Program-made: the position numbers and the translations under genes
Assembly (NCBI GenBank): GCA_963823105.1
Contig: CAWGKC010000001.1
Location: 248,001-312,000, forward strand
Direction of reading: 5' to 3'
DNA length: 64,000 bases
From: JAJYKC01 sp963823105
GTDB lineage: Bacteria; Acidobacteriota; Terriglobia; Bryobacterales; Bryobacteraceae
The notes under the pieces: model-generated
What the model saw: only the letters and a program-made list of their open reading frames with translations
Database searches by the model: none
Told to the model about the DNA's origin: nothing
Part shown: positions 57,243-64,000 of the stretch, piece after piece
How the letters are laid out: each line of letters begins with the position of its first letter
How positions within the stretch are numbered: position 1 is the first letter of the stretch

Positions 57243-57284
57243 AAAGAAGAGAGTAGCGGAAATTCTACAATGTGGAGAAACCAG

Positions 57285-58079
57285 ATGAAAACCAGAACTG
57301 TAGCCTTCGCGGCGGGAATTATCCTGCTCGCCGCCCCGGGATTCGCGCAGAAGCCGAAGTCGCAGAAGGAGATCGAGGCGCTGCAAGCGATCCAGAACGC
57401 CACGGACCCGGACGCGCGGCTCAAGGCGATCGACAACCTGTTGACGAACTTCGCCGACACCGAGTATAAGATCGCCGTGCTGGACATGGCGGTGGAGACG
57501 GCCCGCCAGAAGAACGATGCGACTCTGGTGAACATTTGGGCGGACCGGGCGCTTCAGGTGAACCCGAAGGATTATATCGCCATGGACGATCTGGCGGCGA
57601 TGACCGCGGGGCAGATGAAGGAATTCGACCTGAACCTGAAAGACGAAGCGGCGAAGGTGGACAAGAACGCCCGCGGGGCGATCGATAACATTAAGGACGC
57701 GACGAAGCCGAATCCGAGTATGACCGACACCGATTGGGCCGGCTACAAGGCCGATCTTGTCGCTGCCGCGCACGAGGCGCTGGGCCTGTCCGCCATGGCG
57801 CAGAAGAATTATACAGGCGCCATCGACGAGTACAAATTGGGGCTGGCGGCGCACTCCAACTCCGTTTTGATGGTGCGGTTGGGACAGGCTTACACCAGGA
57901 CCAAGCAGTACGACGAGGCGATCGCCCAGTTTACGCAGGCGATGGCCGACGCCGGCGCCTCGACCGCGGTGAAGCAGGTGGCGCAGGCGGGGAAGGTGAA
58001 CGCGGAAAAGCTGAAGGCCGCGGCCAGCGCGGCTCCCGCGGCGCCCGCTCCCGCTCCTCCGCCCGCGCCGAAGCCCTAA
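57285..58079 (+). CDS. Secreted TPR protein
   Basis: 264 residues from the ATG at 57285 (MKTRTVAFAAGIILLAAPGF, signal peptide with AQ cleavage). TPR-type helices run through the rest: ARLKAIDNLLTNFADTEYKI, TLVNIWADRALQVNPKDYIA, AALGLSAMAQKNY-like AHEALGLSAMAQKNYTGAID, QYDEAIAQFTQAMADAGAST. The Ala/Pro C-terminal tail (APAAPAPAPPPAPKP) is low-complexity. Probably a periplasmic scaffold. An alternative ATG at 57270 adds five residues. rnc starts 9 bp after its stop. Confidence 0.85.
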   Translation: MKTRTVAFAAGIILLAAPGFAQKPKSQKEIEALQAIQNATDPDARLKAIDNLLTNFADTEYKIAVLDMAVETARQKNDATLVNIWADRALQVNPKDYIAMDDLAAMTAGQMKEFDLNLKDEAAKVDKNARGAIDNIKDATKPNPSMTDTDWAGYKADLVAAAHEALGLSAMAQKNYTGAIDEYKLGLAAHSNSVLMVRLGQAYTRTKQYDEAIAQFTQAMADAGASTAVKQVAQAGKVNAEKLKAAASAAPAAPAPAPPPAPKP

Positions 58080-58088
58080 GGAAATCGA

Positions 58089-58793
58089 ATGAGCGCGCCG
58101 CTCGACGAGTTGGAGGCGATTCTGGATTACCGCTTCCGGAATCGCGAGATGTTGACTCGCGCGCTCACACATAGATCGCGCATTGCCGAAAGTGGCCCGG
58201 CGGAGGATTTCCACGACAACGAGCGCTTCGAATTTCTCGGCGACGCGATTCTGGGATTTCTCGTCAGCGAATTTTTGTTGCACAACCAACCGGAGGCGCA
58301 CGAGGGCGATCTGTCGAAGCTCAAATCGCGGTTGGTGAGTTCGGCGCATCTACTGTCGGTGGCGCGGGCGCTCGAGTTGGGACGGTTTTTGATCCTGGGG
58401 CGCGGAGAAGAGATGAGCGGAGGCCGTGAAAAACGCGCGCTGCTGGCCGACGCGGTGGAGGCGCTCATGGCGGCCATTTATTTGGATGGCGGCGTGGAGG
58501 CGGTGCGGCGGTTTGTGGCGCGATGGGTGACCGACGGCGAGATTCTCGAAGGCGAAGAGCGGCCCGTGACCGATTACAAAAGCGCGCTGCAGGAAATGAC
58601 GCAGGCGTTGAAGCTGCCGCAGCCGAGGTACAACATCGTCGAAGAACGCGGACCCGAACACGCCAAGACGTTTATGGTGGAGGTGCGGGTGGGGCGCGAT
58701 CTGGCGCATCGCGCCGAGGGCCTGTCGAAGAAAAGCGCGGGCCAGGAGGCGGCCCGGCTGGTGCTCGAAGAATTGAAAGTGCGGGATTCATGA
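58089..58793 (+). CDS. rnc: Ribonuclease III
   Basis: 234 residues. The catalytic signature NERFEFLGDAILGFLVSEFL lies near 42-60, and the second acidic patch near LLADAVEALMAAIYLDGG. The double-stranded RNA-binding domain spans about 160-230: DYKSALQEMTQALKLPQPRY, HAKTFMVEVRVG, GLSKKSAGQEAARLVLEEL. Processes rRNA precursors and regulatory RNA duplexes. It overlaps no gene and is 31 bp upstream of the sensor kinase gene. Confidence 0.96.
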   Translation: MSAPLDELEAILDYRFRNREMLTRALTHRSRIAESGPAEDFHDNERFEFLGDAILGFLVSEFLLHNQPEAHEGDLSKLKSRLVSSAHLLSVARALELGRFLILGRGEEMSGGREKRALLADAVEALMAAIYLDGGVEAVRRFVARWVTDGEILEGEERPVTDYKSALQEMTQALKLPQPRYNIVEERGPEHAKTFMVEVRVGRDLAHRAEGLSKKSAGQEAARLVLEELKVRDS

Positions 58794-58824
58794 CAGGAGC
58801 GCGGCGGCCTCGCCCGCGCGTTGG

Positions 58825-60153
58825 ATGAAGCGTCCATTTTTCACTCCGACGGCGAGATTGATCGGCGGACTCGCGGTGACGCTGGCCGCGGTGGCTGGAT
58901 TCTCCTCCTATTCTCTTTATCAAATCGCCGGCCTGCGCGATTTGCAAACGGCCACGATCGACCGGAACCGGAAGGACTCCCTGCAACTGTTGCGCATCCA
59001 AAACGATTTGAACTCTCTCGGTTTGGCGATGCGCGACATGGTGAACGGCGAGGAGGGTTACCCGCTGGAAGCGTGGAAGACGCAGTTCGACCGGACGCAG
59101 CGGGACTTGTCCGACGCGCTGAGATTGGAACAGGGGTATGCCGGGGAGGATCTGAGTCCGGAGCGAAAGCGGTACTTCGCCGGATCGCTGGCGCAGTTCT
59201 GGACGTCGGCCGATCAGGCGTTCGCGCAGGCGTCGGCCGGCGACGAGCGCCGCGCGCGGGCATTGATCCGCGCCTCGCTCGAACCGCAGCAGGCGGCCAT
59301 TACCTCCACGGTGGCGCGGCTGCTGGTGCAGAATAACGAAACCGAACAGCGGGCGGCGGAGCGGGTTCAGGATATTTACCGGGGCGTGGAGCGGAACGTC
59401 TATCTGTTTCTCGCGGCGGCGCTGGCGGCGATTTTGGCGACGAGCATTTATCTGATTCACACGAACCGGCGGCTGTTTTCGCGCCTGGAAACGCTCTCCA
59501 CCCAACGCAGCGGGTTGGCGCGAAGGCTGATTACGATGCAGGAGGAGGTTCTGCGTTCGATCTCCCGGGAGTTGCACGACGAGTTCGGGCAGTTGCTGAC
59601 GGCGATGGGAGCGATGCTGGCGCGAGCACAGAAGGCCGGAGCGGCGGAGGGTCTTCAAGCGGACCTGCTCGAGATCCGCGGCGTGGCCCAGGAGGCGCTG
59701 AACAAAACGCGAAGCCTGTCGCTGGCGCTGCATCCCTCCATCCTCGACGAAGGGGGGCTCGAACAGGCGATCGATTGGTACGTCCCGATCTTCGAGAAGC
59801 AGACGGGCATCCGGGTGCGCTACGAGAAAACGGGGCGGAGTCCGGAGATCGCCGACCACACGGCGATTCACGTCTATCGTGTGTTGCAGGAGTCCTTGAA
59901 TAACGTCGCGAAACACGCGGGGGCGAGCGAGGCCTCCGTGCGCGTTCATTTTTCCAAGGACCGTCTGCGGCTGGAGGTGGAGGACCGCGGCTCCGGGATG
60001 CCCGCCGAAGGGACGGCAAAAGTGCGGCGGGGCATCGGGCTGGTGGCGATGCGCGAGCGCGCGGACCTGTTGCGTGGGACAATCCGGTTTGACCGCCCGC
60101 CCGAAGGCGGGACAATGGTTCGGTTGGACATTCCGCTGCTCGAATCCGAATAA
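58825..60153 (+). CDS. Membrane sensor histidine kinase, NarL/DegS type
   Basis: 442 residues: helices near 12-30 and 193-212 flank a periplasmic four-helix CHASE3-like sensor (MRDMVNGEEGYPLEAWKTQF). A coiled coil (SRLETLSTQRSGLARRLITM) leads to the HisKA_3 motif SISRELHDEFGQLLTAMGAM with the phosphorylated His, and to the HATPase (VYRVLQESLNNVAKHAGASE, GIGLVAMRERADLL). The response regulator begins 2 bp after the stop, so the two form a pair. Confidence 0.94.
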   Translation: MKRPFFTPTARLIGGLAVTLAAVAGFSSYSLYQIAGLRDLQTATIDRNRKDSLQLLRIQNDLNSLGLAMRDMVNGEEGYPLEAWKTQFDRTQRDLSDALRLEQGYAGEDLSPERKRYFAGSLAQFWTSADQAFAQASAGDERRARALIRASLEPQQAAITSTVARLLVQNNETEQRAAERVQDIYRGVERNVYLFLAAALAAILATSIYLIHTNRRLFSRLETLSTQRSGLARRLITMQEEVLRSISRELHDEFGQLLTAMGAMLARAQKAGAAEGLQADLLEIRGVAQEALNKTRSLSLALHPSILDEGGLEQAIDWYVPIFEKQTGIRVRYEKTGRSPEIADHTAIHVYRVLQESLNNVAKHAGASEASVRVHFSKDRLRLEVEDRGSGMPAEGTAKVRRGIGLVAMRERADLLRGTIRFDRPPEGGTMVRLDIPLLESE

Positions 60154-60155
60154 TT

Positions 60156-60775
60156 ATGCCAATCACCGTTCTTCTCGCCGACGATCACGCGCTGGTCCGG
60201 AAAGGTTTCCGGCGCATTCTCGAGGACGATCCCGAATTGGAAGTGGTGGGCGAGGCGTGCGACGGCGCGGAGGCCGTGAAGCTGGCGTCGCGGCTTACGC
60301 CGCAAGTGATCGTCATGGATATGGCCATGCCCGGGCTGAACGGCACGCAGGCCTGCATCGAGATTCTGCGCAGCCATCCGAAGATCGCGATTCTCATCCT
60401 AAGCATGTTTTCGGAGGAGAACTACGTCCGAAACGCATTGGAGGCTGGGGCGCGGGGCTACATTCTGAAGAACGCGCTCGACATCGATCTGGTGGCGGCG
60501 GTGAAGAAAATCGCCGCTGGGCAGAAAGTGATCGGACCGGGACTGGTAAGCCCCGCTTTCGAACGAGGCCAGGAGACTGGAAAGCTGACTCCCCGCGAGA
60601 AGCAAGTGTTGCAGTTGATCGCCGAGGGCAAGTCCAATAAAGAGATCGCCGCTCTGCTGGAATTGAGCGTGAACACGGTCAGCGTACACCGGGCGAACAT
60701 CATGGATGCGTTGGGAATTCACCGCACCGCCGAGTTGGTTCTCTATGCGGTGAGCAAGGGGCTGGTCCAGCTTCC

Positions 60776-60779
<4 letters not shown>
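60156..60779 (+). CDS. NarL/LuxR-family response regulator
   Basis: 207 residues. Receiver: VLLADDHALVRKGFRRIL, phospho-Asp in VIVMDMAMPGLNG, Ser/Thr at LSMFSEENYV, Lys in YILKNALD. LuxR-type HTH: LTPREKQVLQLIAEGKSNKE, IAALLELSVNTVSVHRANIM. Partner of the preceding kinase. Its stop overlaps the start of the CRTAC1 gene by 4 bp (ATGA), which ties the regulator to that secreted protein. Confidence 0.95.
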
Positions 60780-62435
<1,656 letters not shown>

Positions 62436-62459
62436 AATAGAAACGAAAGGATGTGTGCG

Positions 62460-63311
62460 ATGCGCGTGGCGGCCCAGGGTCCGATGGAGAGTGTCGATCA
62501 ATGGGACGATTTCGTCTCGACCCGCTACGAGGCGGGAAAGGAAAAGGAGAAATTCCGCAACTATCGAGCCGACGCCAATCCCGGCGTGACGGAGTTCTAC
62601 CGCCAGAACCACGCCCGGCAGACGCTGGACTTCGTGCTGGCGAAGAAGGCCGAGTACGGTCCGCGCACGAAAGCCCGGATGAGTATCTGGGAGGCGATGG
62701 ATTTTCTGAACACTCTGGTGGACGATAGCGACCCGGATACCGACCTTTCGCAGATCGAGCATCTGATGCAGACCTCGGAGGCCATCCGCGCCGACGGACA
62801 TCCGCGATGGATGATCGCGGCGGGGCTGGTTCACGACCTCGGGAAAGTGCTTTGCCTGTGGGGCGAGCCGCAGTGGGCCGTCGTCGGCGACACGTTTCCC
62901 GTGGGGTGCGCCTACTCGGACAAAATCGTTTTCCCGGAGTTTTTCGAAGCGAACCCGGATTCGCGGAACCCGCGCTATCAAACGAAACTCGGCATCTACG
63001 AACCGAATTGCGGGCTGGATCGGGTTCATCTTTCGTGGGGCCACGACGAATTCGTTTACCGCGTCACGCGGGATTCTCTGCCGGAACCGGCCCAGTACGT
63101 ACTGCGTTACCACTCCTTCTACGCGGCGCATCGCGAGGGGGCGTACGATTACCTGATGAACGATCGCGACCGGGAGATGTTCCAATGGGTGCGAACGTTT
63201 AACCCGTACGATCTTTATTCCAAAGGCGCGGCGCGGCCGGATGCGAAAGCGCTCCGCCCGTTCTATGAGGACCTGATCTCGGAGTTCTTCCCGGCGCAGT
63301 TGGACTGGTAG
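62460..63311 (+). CDS. Myo-inositol oxygenase
   Basis: 283 residues from the ATG at 62460, which has AAAGGA at fitting distance; an ATG at 62451 is the alternative. This is the HD-domain di-iron enzyme that turns myo-inositol into D-glucuronate. Motifs: NYRADANPGVTEFYRQNHA, TSEAIRADGHPRWMIAAGLV, HDLGKVLCLWGEPQWAVVGD, GLDRVHLSWGHDEFVYRV, RYHSFYAAHREGAYDYLMND and FNPYDLYSK at the end. The metal-ligand histidines and aspartates are present. MIOX is chiefly eukaryotic, and bacterial copies are patchy. No other inositol or glucuronate genes are nearby. Confidence 0.93.
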   Translation: MRVAAQGPMESVDQWDDFVSTRYEAGKEKEKFRNYRADANPGVTEFYRQNHARQTLDFVLAKKAEYGPRTKARMSIWEAMDFLNTLVDDSDPDTDLSQIEHLMQTSEAIRADGHPRWMIAAGLVHDLGKVLCLWGEPQWAVVGDTFPVGCAYSDKIVFPEFFEANPDSRNPRYQTKLGIYEPNCGLDRVHLSWGHDEFVYRVTRDSLPEPAQYVLRYHSFYAAHREGAYDYLMNDRDREMFQWVRTFNPYDLYSKGAARPDAKALRPFYEDLISEFFPAQLDW

Positions 63312-63415
63312 ACCGCAAAAGGGCTGGCGGGTGAGACTTCCCCTCGAAATCCGTCACTAGACAGTTGCGCGTCTTACTGAGTTCGGATAAAGTAGAGCGA
63401 CTGGAGGGAAATGGA

Positions 63416-63925
63416 ATGGCATTTTGCGCAAGTTGCGGCGCGGCGGTAGATGGAAAGTTTTGTCCCAAGTGCGGCGCGGCGCAGGGAGGGCCAGCCCCCG
63501 GCGCCGGTCCCGTTCCGCCGCCGCCATCGTATTCTCAACCATCCTATGCTCCGCCGCCGGCGCAAGCGGTGGGAGCGGGAATGGACGATAACATGGCCGG
63601 CGCGCTCTGTTATCTGCTGGGGTTCATCACCGGGATCGTCTTTCTGGTGCTGGAGCCGTACAGCAAGCGGCCGTTTGTGCGATTTCACGCATTTCAGTCG
63701 ATCCTGTTCAGCGTCGGGTGGATCGCCATCTCGATCGCCCTCAGCATCGTCTTCCTGATCCTGGGCGCCATCCTTCACATGTGGCTCCTCTTCGTGCCGC
63801 TGCGCATGTTGATCGGCCTTTTGGGGTTCGTTCTTTGGATCGTGTGTATGTTCAAAGCGTACAACCGGGAGATGTTCCAATTGCCGGTGGTGGGGCCGAT
63901 CGCCGCCAAGCAGGCTAACTCGTAG
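63416..63925 (+). CDS. Zinc-ribbon membrane protein (DUF4870-like)
   Basis: 169 residues from the ATG at 63416. N-terminal zinc ribbon CASCGAAVDGKFCPKCGAA (two CxxC pairs), a Pro/Tyr-rich linker (PPPPSYSQPSYAPPP), then three hydrophobic helices: MAGALCYLLGFITGIVFLVL, HAFQSILFSVGWIAISIALS, LRMLIGLLGFVLWIVCMFKA, separated by the typical EPYSKRPFVRFHA loop. Function unknown. Its 3' end overlaps the convergent gene at 63915 by 11 bp. Confidence 0.88.
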   Translation: MAFCASCGAAVDGKFCPKCGAAQGGPAPGAGPVPPPPSYSQPSYAPPPAQAVGAGMDDNMAGALCYLLGFITGIVFLVLEPYSKRPFVRFHAFQSILFSVGWIAISIALSIVFLILGAILHMWLLFVPLRMLIGLLGFVLWIVCMFKAYNREMFQLPVVGPIAAKQANS

Positions 63926-64000
63926 CGGGCTTCGTCCCGCGCCGGTTCAGGAAAGCGACGAGGCCCGCCGGGTCGTCGGTGATGATGGCATCGACCCCGG
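63915..64000 (-). CDS. C-terminal end of a GDPD-family phosphodiesterase
   Basis: Only the last 28 codons lie in the window, read from 64000 to a TAG at 63915: GVDAIITDDPAGLVAFLNRR, then GTKPATS. GVDAIITDDPAGL matches the conserved C-terminal motif of glycerophosphodiester phosphodiesterases. The short length keeps confidence moderate. Confidence 0.65.
   Translation of the reverse strand, partial: GVDAIITDDPAGLVAFLNRRGTKPATS

Overview
The window looks like a chromosomal segment of a high-G+C soil Acidobacteriota, most likely the Bryobacterales/Solibacter group. This is inferred from the gene families: Oar-like TonB receptors with an N-terminal carboxypeptidase-regulatory domain, an ECF sigma factor translationally coupled to a TPR-tailed Ser/Thr kinase, a VWFA-related secreted protein of the acidobacterial type, a CRTAC1/ASPIC-UnbV protein, and PilZ, NtrYX-like and class II photolyase genes. 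No rRNA, tRNA, CRISPR array, transposase or integrase was seen.

Layout. 1-3710: housekeeping genes (lepA, ribH-nusB-glgA, trxA). 3762-5193: a small accessory patch (small ORF plus AbiEii-like nucleotidyltransferase; HigA-like antitoxin remnant). 5224-17023: ilvD, a PAS-GAF-GAF-GGDEF-EAL protein, selB, a VWA lipoprotein-like protein, ctaA, an SGNH esterase, an aminotransferase and yqeY. 17026-30705: TonB receptor 1, a peptidoglycan-binding-like protein, kinase plus ECF sigma factor, a secreted protein, a truncated TonB receptor fragment and TonB receptor 2. 31074-36513: ABC ATPase, an ABC-2 permease fused to an amidohydrolase, an epimerase and a class II photolyase. 36540-46907: a radical SAM gene and an NtrX-like regulator that bracket an accessory hot spot. 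It holds a ParE-type toxin-antitoxin pair, a rhamnosidase/esterase pair and an alpha/beta hydrolase, separated by chimeric fragments of the two bracketing genes. 46904-54231: NtrY-like kinase, PilZ, and the conserved rpmH-rnpA-yidD-yidC-jag-mnmE cluster. 54357-64000: DUF4143 ATPase, TPR proteins, rnc, a NarL-type two-component pair, a CRTAC1 protein, myo-inositol oxygenase, a zinc-ribbon membrane protein and the tail of a GDPD-family gene.

The most interesting signals are three. First, two direct copies of a composite made of the 3' end of the NtrX-like gene joined to the 3' end of the radical SAM gene divide the 37.6-45.5 kb interval into three cassettes. Second, the two full-length TonB receptor genes share a matching promoter box and a 5' leader in which a hairpin is kept while its sequence changes. 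Third, an ABC-2 permease reads in frame into an amidohydrolase.

Caution: at least a dozen otherwise conserved genes (including ilvD, jag, selB, phr and the rhamnosidase) are broken by single-base shifts, often in G, C or A runs. This looks more like base-level errors in the source assembly than true gene decay. I give such genes as one locus and state where the frame changes.
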